Positions 8,947 through 17,701 of a DNA stretch of 64,000 nucleotides are shown in pieces. Under the pieces are notes generated by a model that made no database searches, had not been told where the DNA came from, and saw only the letters and a program-made list of their open reading frames with translations. Within the stretch, counting starts at the first letter, position 1; each line of letters opens with the position of its first letter. A program made the translations under genes and the position numbers. This DNA comes from Pseudomonas cremoricolorata DSM 17059 = NBRC 16634 (GTDB taxonomy: Bacteria > Pseudomonadota > Gammaproteobacteria > Pseudomonadales > Pseudomonadaceae), in assembly GCF_000425745.1 (NCBI RefSeq), contig NZ_AUEA01000014.1, positions 1,554-65,553 on the forward strand, in the 5' to 3' direction.

Positions 8947-10329
8947 TTGAAACAAAAACCAGTGACCGAAAATCGAGTGCTGCCGGCTACCGCCCAATTC
9001 AATTCCGAAAAAGGCTTGCGATTACTGGCTGCGCGCTATCGCATCACCGAGCAGGCCATCAAAGCCGATGCCTTCAGTCAGGAAGTGGAGGAATTCCTGA
9101 AAAAAGGTATGGCCGGGGTTGAAGAGCTGAAACAGGTGCGGGTGACGGGGAGCAGGAAGGTCGCCGTGGAAACTACCACGACGACACGGGTGAAGCCCAA
9201 GTTCATTGCACTGCTGACCTCAGGGGCAGGTAGCGCGCTGAATGCAGGGATGTTGTGGTTCAACTTAATTTCTTTGAACGTTGCATACAAAAACTTGCAG
9301 AACGATCGTTCGTTGGAGACAGGCACGGGGTTTGCTGCATCGTTTCTTGGATTGGCAGGTGCAACGGCCGCCACGTTAGTGAGCGTTCGGGCTGCACATA
9401 AATTAGTGATATTGAGATATAGACAAGCGGCGCCGGGAATGGCATTTGGCAATGGAATTATGAAGTTCCTAGACAGTGATATTTTTGCGCGAGCTGCGGG
9501 TTACCCAGCAACTGTGCTTGGATTCATTTCAGACAGGTCCAGAGCTCTAAATCAAGAGACAAATGGCGATCAGACTAGAGCTAACTACACTTTTACCGGA
9601 GGTCTAGCAACAGCCACTGGATCAATCATTACCCTTGAGACAGCACTTGCGCTGGCTGGACCTACAGTAGTTGTGCCATTCGCTGGGTGGGCCGCGATGG
9701 CACTGATTGTGGTGGGCGTAGCAGTGATTGCAGGAGGGGTGTATCTTCATGCAAAAGCGAATGAACGCGTTCATAGTCCGATAGAGCTCTGGGCCGCACG
9801 AAGCATTTTTGGCAATCGTCGAAATGATGGGGAGGCCCGCCGCGGTATAACATTGGATCACAATTACATGCTACCTGCATTTGCATCATTACAATCTGAA
9901 GTTAAGGAGTGGCACTCTGACAACTATCGACCAAGACTAATCACGGCCAAAGAGGCTTTGCATTTGGGGGTGCCTTCGATAGGCACTCAGTGGCATAAAG
10001 ATACCGATTGGTCGTATGTGGCCCCAGAGACGATAACTCCCTCCGGCACCGCGAAGTCTAACTCGAAAGTCGAACTATCTATACTTTTACCGGGTTTTAT
10101 TTTAGGGGCCAGCCAGTGGTCAGCAAAGCGAGCAAGCAAGATCGAGCCTCACGAACTTGATATTTCTTCAATCATGCCTACCCCACACCTGATCAGCGCG
10201 GGTTTAATCCTTCATTTTGAGGCCATCACATCTCACTATCAGCATGCATCGCTACACCTTGTTTACACTGTACATCACCGTTTATCTGAAACTACTGAAA
10301 TCAACTCAACCTTCCGACTGGAGCGTTGA
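8947..10329 (+). CDS. Orphan VasX-like toxin C-terminal cassette
   Basis: The 460-codon frame matches the C-terminal 459 residues of the effector, beginning at effector residue ~537 (base 6518). Identity is very high from about 8995 to 9276 and falls away afterwards, where both toxins keep the same hydrophobic segments and the H-S-P-I-E-L-W-A-A-R motif but differ in sequence. There is no VasX N-terminal domain, so it could not be loaded for secretion as it stands. The only upstream start is a TTG at 8947 with a poor AAGG element; no good ribosome binding site is visible. It is followed one base later by immunity copy 3. I read it as an orphan toxin-tip cassette kept as a source for recombination, possibly silent. 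Confidence 0.8.
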   Translation: MKQKPVTENRVLPATAQFNSEKGLRLLAARYRITEQAIKADAFSQEVEEFLKKGMAGVEELKQVRVTGSRKVAVETTTTTRVKPKFIALLTSGAGSALNAGMLWFNLISLNVAYKNLQNDRSLETGTGFAASFLGLAGATAATLVSVRAAHKLVILRYRQAAPGMAFGNGIMKFLDSDIFARAAGYPATVLGFISDRSRALNQETNGDQTRANYTFTGGLATATGSIITLETALALAGPTVVVPFAGWAAMALIVVGVAVIAGGVYLHAKANERVHSPIELWAARSIFGNRRNDGEARRGITLDHNYMLPAFASLQSEVKEWHSDNYRPRLITAKEALHLGVPSIGTQWHKDTDWSYVAPETITPSGTAKSNSKVELSILLPGFILGASQWSAKRASKIEPHELDISSIMPTPHLISAGLILHFEAITSHYQHASLHLVYTVHHRLSETTEINSTFRLER

Positions 10330-10330
10330 A

Positions 10331-11224
10331 ATGGCAACTCACTGGCTATTCAAACCGACCTCGACCTCTGGATATAAACCTGCAATCAAGGGTCAAGCCT
10401 CAAGCATATCCGAAAACACTTTACACCTCCACAATCCGTGGGTAATAGCATCTGTATTTATGAGCAAAATGTATTGCGCCATGATTATCATCTCGACAAT
10501 CACACTATACCCATTTTTATCATCAGGCGAACTCATCAACAAGCTTACAACCCATCCGACATTCACGATTGGAATTATAACTTCCCCTCTTATATTTCTC
10601 CCCTTCCTGATCTACAGGATTTGGCTAATCAAAGGTTTATCAGAGTTCAACCTAAACCGTTCCACCCGAAAGATTTACTACAAACGCTTGCGCAAATTAT
10701 TCATTTTCGACTGGGACAGCATCGCCGGCGGCCTGATGAAGCGCACCGAATCCGGCGGCTCCTCCTTCAGCACGATGTACTCACTCGCCTTGGCCCCATA
10801 CCGCGGAGACGGCACCTTGCACCAGAAAGACTGCCTTTGGATCGACAGCAACGAACCCACCGAATCCGACATTCAATACGTCGCCGAGGTCTGGGAATAC
10901 CTGCGTCAGTTCATGGACCACGGCCCGGACAGCCTACCTCCACCCGGCCCCGCCAACTGGTGGCACAAACCCCTTCATGCGATCTGCCTGACCCCGGCCG
11001 AAGCCTGGCGCCATTACGCGCCCTGGCGCACCGGCGAGCCTGGCGAAATGCAAGGTAAAAAGAATTGGCAACTGCCGTTCTGGGCGGTGCTGTTTCCCTA
11101 CAACCTCACCGTCGCCTTCTGCTGGTACGGGGTCTGCAAGCTGTTCAACGTCAGGGCCGCGCCGCCTCCGCCAGAGGCGCTTGAGTCGGTAGCGCTCGAA
11201 CGCACGGAGGGCTCGCGCCCATGA
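10331..11224 (+). CDS. T6SS immunity-like membrane protein, DUF6708-like (copy 3), paired with the orphan toxin
   Basis: This 297-residue protein starts at ATG 10331, one base after the orphan toxin stop, with GGAG inside the toxin codons for Leu-Glu-Arg. The N-terminal half is its own variant and includes two hydrophobic segments; the C-terminal half is the shared module. Its 3' end (ERTEGSRP) matches copy 1, and like copy 1 it overlaps the ATG of a PAAR sequence, but here that PAAR is only a fragment. If the orphan toxin came from an ancestral effector, this gene would be its immunity protein. Confidence 0.8.
   Translation: MATHWLFKPTSTSGYKPAIKGQASSISENTLHLHNPWVIASVFMSKMYCAMIIISTITLYPFLSSGELINKLTTHPTFTIGIITSPLIFLPFLIYRIWLIKGLSEFNLNRSTRKIYYKRLRKLFIFDWDSIAGGLMKRTESGGSSFSTMYSLALAPYRGDGTLHQKDCLWIDSNEPTESDIQYVAEVWEYLRQFMDHGPDSLPPPGPANWWHKPLHAICLTPAEAWRHYAPWRTGEPGEMQGKKNWQLPFWAVLFPYNLTVAFCWYGVCKLFNVRAAPPPPEALESVALERTEGSRP
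10759..11170 (+). repeat. Shared 3' module of immunity genes, copy 3
   Basis: Direct repeat of 1084-1495 in the same coding frame. Confidence 0.85.
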
Positions 11225-11325
11225 AACCCATCGTACTGGTCGGTCATGCGCACAGCCGTCCGCTTCACGGCCAAATGGATGAAAGCGATACCATCAGAAA
11301 AACTCTACAAATGGCGCATACATGA
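11221..11325 (+). pseudogene. PAAR 5' fragment fused in frame to a toxin tail remnant
   Basis: The first 17 codons repeat the start of the PAAR gene at 1546 almost exactly (MKPIVLVGHAHS). The frame then continues for 17 codons with an unrelated sequence containing E-S-D-T-I, which resembles the E-S-H-T-I just before the end of the full-length effector. The TGA at 11323-11325 overlaps the next immunity start in the same way that toxin stops overlap immunity starts elsewhere in the array. The simplest reading is a deletion joining an early PAAR position to the last codons of a lost toxin. A 34-residue product would have no evident function. Confidence 0.7.
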
Positions 11326-12233
11326 TGGCAATCTCTTGGCTATTTCGCTCGAGCACACCTTCACCCCATACACCAGCGATAGTTGGACAGTTGCTAAAGC
11401 TCGACGGAATCACGCTGCACCTGCGAAACCCCATACTCACGGACTCGGTATTCATGGGAAAAATGCACTGCGCAATGACTCTTTTACTAGCAGCAGGTCT
11501 GTACTCAAATCTAACAACCGAGAGCATACTCAGGAATTTTTCATATGCGCCCGAGCTGATTATATTTAAGCTACTCATGCCATACATGCTCATCCCATTT
11601 TTACTTTATGAAGTTTGGCTAATCAAGCGCCTATCAAACATTTGCTTCAACCGCTCCACCCAAAAAATCTATTACCAACGTTTCAGCCAAGTCCTGGTCT
11701 TCGACTGGAAAAACACCGCCGGCGGCCTATTCATGCGTAGGGAATTCGGCGGCTCATCCTTCAGCACCTCCTACGCCCTAGCCTTCGCCCCCTACAGCGA
11801 AGACGGCACCCTCCACCAAAAAGACGCCCTCTGGATCGACAGCAACGAACCCACCGAATCCGACATTCAATACGTCGCCGAAGTCTGGGAATACCTGCGT
11901 CAGTTCATGGACCACGGCCCGGACAACCTCCCTCCACCTGGCCCCGCCAACTGGTGGCACAAACCCCTTCATGCGATCTGCCTGACTCCGGCCGAAGCCT
12001 GGCGCCATTACGCGCCCTGGCGCACCGGCGAGCCTGGCGAAATGCAGGGTAAAAGGAATTGGCAACTGCCGTTCTGGGCGGTGCTGTTTCCCTACAACCT
12101 CACCGTCGCCATCTGCTGGTACGGGGTCTGCAAGCTGTTCGACGTCAGGGCTGCACCACCGCCGGCTGAGGCACTTCAGGAAGGGTCTGTTCAGCCGGAC
12201 GGTCGTGAGGGTAAAGGCGGTCGTCGGGGCTGA
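11325..12233 (+). CDS. T6SS immunity-like membrane protein, DUF6708-like (copy 4)
   Basis: This 302-residue protein uses ATG 11325 because MAISWLF aligns with MTTLWLL and MATHWLF of the other copies; the adjacent ATG at 11322 is equally possible. It has the same layout: two N-terminal hydrophobic segments, the F-N-R-S-T-Q-K-I-Y-Y motif, the shared C-terminal module and a final hydrophobic stretch. Its cognate toxin is reduced to a 17-codon tail, so it is an orphan immunity gene. The usual GGAG in front of the start is missing here, because the toxin tail that would supply it is altered. It is the last gene of the array. Confidence 0.78.
   Translation: MAISWLFRSSTPSPHTPAIVGQLLKLDGITLHLRNPILTDSVFMGKMHCAMTLLLAAGLYSNLTTESILRNFSYAPELIIFKLLMPYMLIPFLLYEVWLIKRLSNICFNRSTQKIYYQRFSQVLVFDWKNTAGGLFMRREFGGSSFSTSYALAFAPYSEDGTLHQKDALWIDSNEPTESDIQYVAEVWEYLRQFMDHGPDNLPPPGPANWWHKPLHAICLTPAEAWRHYAPWRTGEPGEMQGKRNWQLPFWAVLFPYNLTVAICWYGVCKLFDVRAAPPPAEALQEGSVQPDGREGKGGRRG
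11751..12166 (+). repeat. Shared 3' module of immunity genes, copy 4
   Basis: Direct repeat of 1084-1495 in the same coding frame, the last of five copies. Confidence 0.85.
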
Positions 12234-12249
12234 CAGAGGTCTGGGCCTT

Positions 12250-12272
12250 GCGCGGTGTTTGATACACCGCGC
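12250..12272. other. Hairpin after the T6SS array
   Basis: A perfect 9-bp stem (GCGCGGTGT / ACACCGCGC) with a 5-base loop lies 16 bases after the last immunity gene. No T-run follows, so it is not a classical intrinsic terminator, but it may stabilise the 3' end of the array transcript. Confidence 0.5.
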
Positions 12273-12370
12273 ACGCCGAGGGTGGAACGCACCGTGCTGC
12301 GCAGCCGGATCGATGTTGCGCGATCAGAGCGTTGCCTAAGGAGTGTAAGGCGTTCAAGCGAGCGGAAACG

Positions 12371-12396
12371 AAAAAAGACGCCGAAGCGTCTTTTTT
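12371..12396. terminator. Bidirectional terminator between T6SS array and tRNA-Gly
   Basis: The stem GACGC / GCGTC with a CGAA loop is flanked by six A on the left and six T on the right, so it can terminate transcription from either side. It probably serves tRNA-Gly on the minus strand. Confidence 0.85.
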
Positions 12397-12437
12397 CGAT
12401 GGCGTACAGACTTCGATGAAATCTGTACGCCTGTAAC

Positions 12438-12513
<76 letters not shown>

Positions 12514-12577
12514 GTCGTGATGGGTTGCCATTCTAGCGATCTCGCTGCTGACGTCAACCCCTTGATTCAAAAAACCT

Positions 12578-13138
12578 TTATTTGGATTCGCTGCCTTCGC
12601 GCAAGTGCGGCCAGGCGGCGACGAGGTAGTGGACCATCGACCACAAGGTCAACGCCGCAGACACCAGCAGCAAGCCATAGCCGAGCACGACCCAGACGCT
12701 GAGCACCGGTGGATTACCCAGCAGGATGACCAGCGCAAGCATTTGCGCTGCGGTCTTCCACTTACCCAGGTTGGAGACGGCGACGTGGGCGCGCGCACCG
12801 ATTTCCGCCATCCACTCGCGCAGGGCCGAGACCACGATTTCGCGGCAAATGATGATCGCAGCAGGCAAGGTCAGCCAGAAGTTGGCGTGCACCTGCACCA
12901 GCAATACCAGCGCCACCGCAACCATCAGTTTGTCGGCCACCGGGTCGAGAAACGCGCCGAACGGCGTGCTCTGTTGCAAGCGGCGGGCAAGATAACCGTC
13001 GAGCCAGTCGGTTGCGGCGGCGATGGCGAACACCGTACTCGCTGCGCTGTAGCTCCAGTGATAGGGCATATAGAACAGCAGGATGAAGATCGGGATGAGC
13101 AGAACCCGTAGGACGGTGAGCAGGTTTGGAATATTCAT
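12578..13138 (-). CDS. pgsA: CDP-diacylglycerol-glycerol-3-phosphate 3-phosphatidyltransferase
   Basis: PgsA (186 residues) makes phosphatidylglycerophosphate, the committed step towards phosphatidylglycerol and cardiolipin, at the inner membrane. The CDP-alcohol phosphotransferase signature is intact near residues 44-72: D-G-Y-L-A-R, then G-A-F-L-D-P-V-A-D. Several hydrophobic segments are visible. It starts M-N-I-P-N-L-L-T, the usual family start. It lies 33 bases downstream of uvrC and upstream of tRNA-Gly, part of the conserved gacA-uvrC-pgsA order. Confidence 0.96.
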   Translation of the reverse strand: MNIPNLLTVLRVLLIPIFILLFYMPYHWSYSAASTVFAIAAATDWLDGYLARRLQQSTPFGAFLDPVADKLMVAVALVLLVQVHANFWLTLPAAIIICREIVVSALREWMAEIGARAHVAVSNLGKWKTAAQMLALVILLGNPPVLSVWVVLGYGLLLVSAALTLWSMVHYLVAAWPHLREGSESK

Positions 13139-13171
13139 CGGTACGACTGGCTGCGAGTTGAACCCGGCATT

Positions 13172-14995
13172 CTACTCGCTATGCAGGCTGGCATAAATCG
13201 ACTCGGCGAGCTTTTTACTGATGCCCGGCGCTTTGGCAATTTCCTCGACGCTGGCGCGGTTGAGCTCCTGCAGGCCGCCGAAGTGCTTGAGCAGTTCTCG
13301 GCGACGCTTTGGCCCCACGCCCGCAACGTCTTCCAGGCTCGAGGTGCGCCGGGCCTTGCCACGCCGGGCGCGGTGGCCGGTGATGGCGAACCGGTGCGCT
13401 TCATCGCGGATCTGCTGAATCAAGTGCAGCGCCGGCGAATCGCCCTTGAGGGTGAATTCGTTGGTGGTGTCGTTCAGATAAAGGGTTTCAAAACCGGCCT
13501 TACGGGTGACGCCCTTGGCCACACCAAGCAAGGTCAGGTCGCTGAATGCCAGCTCCTGCATGACCTCGCGGGCCATGTTCAGCTGACCCTTGCCGCCGTC
13601 GACCAGCAACACGTCGGGTAACTTGCCCTCGCCGTCCTTGATCCGCGAGAAGCGTCGAGTCAGGGCCTGCTGCATGGCGGCGTAGTCGTCGCCGGCGACC
13701 ACGCCTTCGATGTTGAAGCGGCGGTAGTCGGACTTGATCGGCCCCTCGGGACCGAACACCACGCAGGACGCCACGGTAGCCTCGCCGCTGGAGTGACTGA
13801 TGTCGTAGCACTCCAGGCGTTGCGGCACTTCATCGAGATCGAGCACCTGTGCAAGGGCCTCGAAGCGCGCTGCCATGTGCTGACGGTTGGCCAGGCGCGC
13901 ATTGAGCGCCAGCTCGGCGTTGGTCACCGCCATCTGCTGCCAGCGCGCGCGGGTGCCACGCACTCGATGACTGATTGCCAACTCGCGCCCGCGCAGGCTG
14001 TCGATGGCCTCGATAAGGGTCGGAAAGTCCTCGTGCACGACGTTGACGATCAGCTCGTTTGGCAGCTCGCGCTCCGGATTGCCGACATAGTACTGGGCGA
14101 GAAACGCCTGCATGACCTCGGTCACGTCTTCCTCAATGCCCACCTGCGGGAAGAAATTCTTGCTCCCCAGCACTCGCCCACCGCGCACGCTGATCAGGTG
14201 CACGCAGGCGCCACCGGGGTTGACGAACGCGGCGATCACATCGACATCACTGGAGCCGCCCTCCATGTGTTGCTGATCCTGCACGCGGCGCAACAGTCCG
14301 ATCTGGTCGCGTAACTCGGCGGCCTTCTCGAAGTTGAGGCTCATCGCCGCTTGTTCCATTTCAGCGTTCAGCTCGTTACCCAACTGCTGGCTACGCCCCT
14401 CGAGAAACATCACCGAGTGCCGCACGTCCTCGGCATATTCCTCCTGGCTGACCAGCCCGGTGCAGGGTCCTTTGCAGCGTTTGATCTGGTACTGCAGGCA
14501 CGGCCGGGTGCGGTTGGCGTAGTAGCTGTCTTCGCACTGGCGCACCGAGAACGTCTTCTGCAGCACGCTCAGGCTCTCACGTATCGCCCCGGCACTGGGA
14601 TAGGGGCCAAAGTAGCGGCCTTTGGCTTTTTTTGCGCCACGATGAATGCCCAGACGCGGGAAAGGCCCGTCAGACAGAAACACGTATGGGTAGGATTTAT
14701 CGTCACGCAGCAGAATGTTGTACGGCGGGCGCCATTGCTTGATCAGGTTCTGCTCGAGCAGCAGCGCCTCGGTTTCGTTGCTGGTGACCGTGGTCTCGAC
14801 CTGAGCGATACGCGCGACAAGGGCCGAGGTCTTCGGAGCCAGACCGGTCTTGCGGAAATAACTGGCCAGGCGCTTCTTGAGGTTCTTGGCCTTGCCCACG
14901 TAAAGCAGGCGCGACTCGGCGTCGAACATACGGTACACGCCCGGACGACCACTACAGGTCGCCAGGAACGCGCTGGCATCGAAGGTGTGAGGCAT
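13172..14995 (-). CDS. uvrC: UvrABC excinuclease subunit C
   Basis: UvrC makes both incisions in nucleotide excision repair. ATG 14995 gives 607 residues, the usual Pseudomonas length; an earlier in-frame ATG would add only five. The GIY-YIG nuclease domain lies near residues 10-95 ([14 protein letters not shown]). A UVR motif near 210-225 binds UvrB, the RNase-H-like second nuclease domain is in the middle, and helix-hairpin-helix motifs (V-A-G-V-G-P-K-R-R) close the protein. It starts 23 bases after gacA and is likely co-transcribed with it. Confidence 0.97.
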   Translation of the reverse strand: MPHTFDASAFLATCSGRPGVYRMFDAESRLLYVGKAKNLKKRLASYFRKTGLAPKTSALVARIAQVETTVTSNETEALLLEQNLIKQWRPPYNILLRDDKSYPYVFLSDGPFPRLGIHRGAKKAKGRYFGPYPSAGAIRESLSVLQKTFSVRQCEDSYYANRTRPCLQYQIKRCKGPCTGLVSQEEYAEDVRHSVMFLEGRSQQLGNELNAEMEQAAMSLNFEKAAELRDQIGLLRRVQDQQHMEGGSSDVDVIAAFVNPGGACVHLISVRGGRVLGSKNFFPQVGIEEDVTEVMQAFLAQYYVGNPERELPNELIVNVVHEDFPTLIEAIDSLRGRELAISHRVRGTRARWQQMAVTNAELALNARLANRQHMAARFEALAQVLDLDEVPQRLECYDISHSSGEATVASCVVFGPEGPIKSDYRRFNIEGVVAGDDYAAMQQALTRRFSRIKDGEGKLPDVLLVDGGKGQLNMAREVMQELAFSDLTLLGVAKGVTRKAGFETLYLNDTTNEFTLKGDSPALHLIQQIRDEAHRFAITGHRARRGKARRTSSLEDVAGVGPKRRRELLKHFGGLQELNRASVEEIAKAPGISKKLAESIYASLHSE

Positions 14996-15018
14996 CAGGG
15001 TACTTCGCAAGCGGGCGG

Positions 15019-15657
15019 CTAAAGGCTGGCGTCGACCATTCCGTGGCGGACGGCGAGTAATGTGAGTTCGACGTCACTGGTGACGGAAAGTTTTTCCAAG
15101 ATGCGGTAGCGGTAGGTGTTCACCGTCTTCGGTGACAGGCACAGTTTGTCGGAGATGATCTGCACCTTCTGGCAACCGACGATCATCAGGGCGATCTGGA
15201 TTTCGCGCTCAGACAAGCTATCGAAGGGCGAGGCCTGGGGCTGGAACGATTTGAGCGCCAGTTGTTGAGCGATCTGCGGGCTGATGTAGCGCTGCCCGGC
15301 GAAGGCCAGGCGAATCGCCTGGACCATTTCGTCGAGCGCGGCGCCCTTGGTCAGGTAGCCTGCGGCGCCGGCTTGCAGCAAGCGGGTGGGGAATGGGTCT
15401 TCCTCGCACACGGTGACTGCCACCACTTTGATGTCCGGGTAGCTGCGCAACAGTTTGCGGGTCGCCTCAAGGCCGCCGATGCCGGGCATCTTCACGTCCA
15501 TCAGCACCACGTCTGGCTTAAGCTCACGGGCCTGTTTGAGCGCCGACTCGCCAGAATCTGCCTCACCCACCACCTGCAAGCCCTCGATGTCGCTGAGCAT
15601 GCGGGTGATACCTGTGCGTACCAGATCGTGATCGTCGACCACCAGGACCCTAATCAA
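15019..15657 (-). CDS. gacA: Response regulator GacA (UvrY)
   Basis: GacA (212 residues) is the output half of the GacS/GacA two-component system. It activates small RNAs that titrate CsrA/RsmA proteins, controlling secondary metabolism, biofilm and T6SS genes in pseudomonads. The receiver domain has the acidic pocket (V-D-D-H near residue 7), the phospho-acceptor Asp near 54 in V-L-M-D-V-K, and the conserved Lys in L-T-K-G. A LuxR-type helix-turn-helix occupies the C-terminus (L-S-E-R-E-I-Q). The ATG at 15657 gives the standard [10 protein letters not shown] start. A CsrA gene lies 15 kb away in the same window. Confidence 0.97.
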   Translation of the reverse strand: MIRVLVVDDHDLVRTGITRMLSDIEGLQVVGEADSGESALKQARELKPDVVLMDVKMPGIGGLEATRKLLRSYPDIKVVAVTVCEEDPFPTRLLQAGAAGYLTKGAALDEMVQAIRLAFAGQRYISPQIAQQLALKSFQPQASPFDSLSEREIQIALMIVGCQKVQIISDKLCLSPKTVNTYRYRILEKLSVTSDVELTLLAVRHGMVDASL

Positions 15658-15760
15658 GCAGATACCTCGTCATTGGGGCGATGTTGGATGACGCCACCTT
15701 ATCAAAATTTTTCAACGCCAGCCTAACGTTACGCGCCACAGAGGTTGCTGACGTGTCGCG

Positions 15761-16078
15761 CTAACCGGCCAGACGGCTGAGTACATGCCACAGCGCCGCT
15801 CGGTCGGCCTCGGGCAGCCGGCGAAATGCCGCAAGCAGGCGGTCTTCGTCGCCGCTGAGGCTGTCGAGCGGCAGCGGCGTGGGCAAGCCGGTCAGCACAT
15901 ACAGCGGATCCACACCCTTGGCCGCGACCGCGGCCAGATAATCAAGGCGGGGTGTGCGATCGCCGTTTTCATACTTGCCCTGGGCGTTGGGCTCGACGCC
16001 GCCGATATCCCCAAACACGCGCTGGGTGAGGCCCAAACGCTCACGCTCCTGGCGCAGGCGCATGCCGAATCCTTTCAT
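15761..16078 (-). CDS. XRE-family helix-turn-helix regulator
   Basis: This 105-residue protein has an N-terminal HTH_3 domain (residues ~6-62: R-L-R-Q-E-R-E-R-L-G-L-T-Q, then Y-E-N-G-D-R-T-P) and a short helical C-terminus that may dimerise. It resembles Cro/CI-type single-domain regulators. A strong AGGAAGG element precedes the first ATG. The target is unknown; the inverted repeat at 16111-16127 just upstream could be an autoregulatory operator. No partner toxin or phage gene is beside it. Confidence 0.85.
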   Translation of the reverse strand: MKGFGMRLRQERERLGLTQRVFGDIGGVEPNAQGKYENGDRTPRLDYLAAVAAKGVDPLYVLTGLPTPLPLDSLSGDEDRLLAAFRRLPEADRAALWHVLSRLAG

Positions 16079-16110
16079 CTGGCTTCCTTCCTGTAAGCAT
16101 TATCAAACAA

Positions 16111-16127
16111 GGATGTATCCCACATCC
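16111..16127. promoter_or_regulatory. Inverted repeat upstream of the XRE gene
   Basis: GGATGT and ACATCC are separated by five bases in the promoter region of the XRE regulator, 33 bases before its start codon. XRE proteins often repress their own promoter through such repeats. This is a candidate only. Confidence 0.35.
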
Positions 16128-16237
16128 GCAGATGAAATCACTCCTGCAATCACGGCACTATGCCGATTGCCTCAAGGGCAGGCAAGCCTGAACTGGCGTG
16201 CATCTGGCGCAGTGCGACACATGCCGAGCGACGCCCC

Positions 16238-16699
16238 TCATTGGCTTGGGCCAAGCGTGCGTTGCATGCGCACGAAACAGCCGTCGCTGCCCATCTCTAC
16301 GAAGCCGGCGCGCTGATACAGTTGCCGCGCAGGGTTGCTGCTGAAGACCATCAGACGCAGCAGTGGAAGATTGCGCTGCGCAGCCCATAGCGCCAGCTGC
16401 TCCAGCACCCAGCCACCGACACCCTGCCCGCGTCGCTCGGGCAGCAGGTGCAGCTCACGGATGAACAATGCCTGACGATCCTGGCTGAGGCTGCAATAGC
16501 CCAGTCGCTCGCTGCCAGCCATCACCCGCCATTGCTCGCGCCAGCCCCAGGCTTCGTCGAAAGCCGCTTCCACCCAGCGCAGACTGAACTGCTGGTAGTA
16601 GCCCAGCATGGCGCGTCGGGTCAGGTCGCGGGCGAAGGGCAAATCTTCACCGCTGGCGGGCTGCAGGCTCAGTCGCGGCGCAGCGGTGTCAGCGTGCAT
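16238..16699 (-). CDS. GNAT-family N-acetyltransferase
   Basis: The 153-residue product has the GNAT acetyl-CoA fold: the L-H-L-L-P-E-R-R-G-Q-G-V-G-G pyrophosphate-binding loop near residue 85 and an N-P-A-R-Q-L-Y-Q-R-A-G-F segment near 125. The acceptor substrate is unknown. ATG 16699 is preferred because an earlier GTG would add an arginine- and cysteine-rich, non-conserved stretch. Its start lies inside the end of a short upstream frame with a strong ribosome binding site, suggesting coupled translation. Confidence 0.85.
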   Translation of the reverse strand: MHADTAAPRLSLQPASGEDLPFARDLTRRAMLGYYQQFSLRWVEAAFDEAWGWREQWRVMAGSERLGYCSLSQDRQALFIRELHLLPERRGQGVGGWVLEQLALWAAQRNLPLLRLMVFSSNPARQLYQRAGFVEMGSDGCFVRMQRTLGPSQ

Positions 16700-16748
16700 G
16701 GGCGACCCCGCTCGGCGACGGCAATTGCGGCTTGAACAGGTGCTGCAT
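16689..16748 (-). CDS. Possible 19-residue leader peptide upstream of the GNAT gene
   Basis: On the minus strand a start codon at 16748, preceded by AGGAG at good spacing, opens a 19-codon frame (MQHLFKPQLPSPSGVAHAR). Its stop lies 8 bases past the GNAT ATG, so the two frames overlap by 11 bases. The GNAT start itself has no comparable Shine-Dalgarno sequence. Ribosomes ending on the leader could re-initiate on the GNAT gene. I do not recognise the peptide. Confidence 0.4.
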   Translation of the reverse strand: MQHLFKPQLPSPSGVAHAR

Positions 16749-16921
16749 CGGATCACTCCTGTGAGGGCGAACAGGCTCTGAGCCTAAGGCGATCGCCGAG
16801 CCCAGTCACCTCCCCGCCGCCCTCACCCGGCTCGCGGTACTGGATACCCCACGCCAGAGGCTTTACCATGCTGCGTTTTGCGCGACCTTTTGTCGCGCTC
16901 TGCCTTGCAAGATACTGCCAA

Positions 16922-17701
16922 ATGCCTTTCGAACTGACCGTAGAGCCGCTCACCCTGCTGATCCTCACGCTGGTGGCCTTCGTCGCCGGTTTCATCGACG
17001 CCATCGCCGGCGGCGGCGGCCTGCTCACCACCCCGGCCCTGCTTACTGCGGGCATGCCGCCGCACCTGGTACTGGGCACCAACAAACTGAGTTCGACCTT
17101 CGGCTCGGCGACCGCCAGCTTCACCTACTACCGACGCAAACTGTTCCACCCGATGCAGTGGCGCCAGGCGCTGCTCGGCACCCTGATCGGCGCGCTGCTG
17201 GGCGCGGTGGTGGCGCACTACTTGCCGGCCGAATGGCTGAACAAGATGCTGCCGGTGGTGGTGTTCGCGTGCGGCATTTACCTGCTGTTCGGCGGCACGC
17301 CCAAGGCCCCGCTGGACGCCGATGCGCCGATCAAGAAGACCTGGCAAGCGCCCCAAGGCTTCACCCTGGGCTTCTATGACGGCGTGGCCGGACCAGGCAC
17401 CGGCGCGTTCTGGACCGTCAGTACCCTGCTGCTCTACCCCATCGACCTGGTGCGCGCCAGCGGCGTGGCACGAACCATGAATTTCGTCAGCAACGCGGCT
17501 GCATTGACCGTGTTCATCATCTCCGGCCAGGTCGACTATCTGGTCGGGCTGGCCACGGGCGTAGCGGTGATGTTCGGGGCCTTCTTCGGCGCCCGCACGG
17601 CGATCAAGGGCGGCAGCAAGTTCATCCGCCCGGTGTTCATCGCCGTGGTACTGGCGTTGACCGTACGTCTAGCCTGGCAGCACTGGTTCGGCCAGGCCTA
17701 A
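16922..17701 (+). CDS. TSUP (TauE/SafE) family membrane transporter
   Basis: The 259-residue protein starts at ATG 16922 ([10 protein letters not shown]), giving the normal family N-terminus; 18 extra residues upstream are open but unlikely. It has about eight hydrophobic segments and the family motifs [11 protein letters not shown] near residue 25 and G-P-G-T-G near 155. TSUP proteins export sulfite, sulfoacetate or related anions across the inner membrane; the substrate cannot be told here. Its 3' end overlaps nudC, which runs the other way, by 33 bases. Confidence 0.9.
   Translation: MPFELTVEPLTLLILTLVAFVAGFIDAIAGGGGLLTTPALLTAGMPPHLVLGTNKLSSTFGSATASFTYYRRKLFHPMQWRQALLGTLIGALLGAVVAHYLPAEWLNKMLPVVVFACGIYLLFGGTPKAPLDADAPIKKTWQAPQGFTLGFYDGVAGPGTGAFWTVSTLLLYPIDLVRASGVARTMNFVSNAAALTVFIISGQVDYLVGLATGVAVMFGAFFGARTAIKGGSKFIRPVFIAVVLALTVRLAWQHWFGQA

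Noticed and set aside
11246..11569. 107-codon frame across the start of immunity 4
   Set aside because: It is out of frame with both the PAAR/toxin scar and the immunity gene and has no homology in the array.
1084..12166. Repeated 410-bp segments as an insertion sequence or CRISPR-like repeat
   Set aside because: They are in-frame coding repeats of the immunity genes, with no terminal inverted repeats, transposase or regular spacing.
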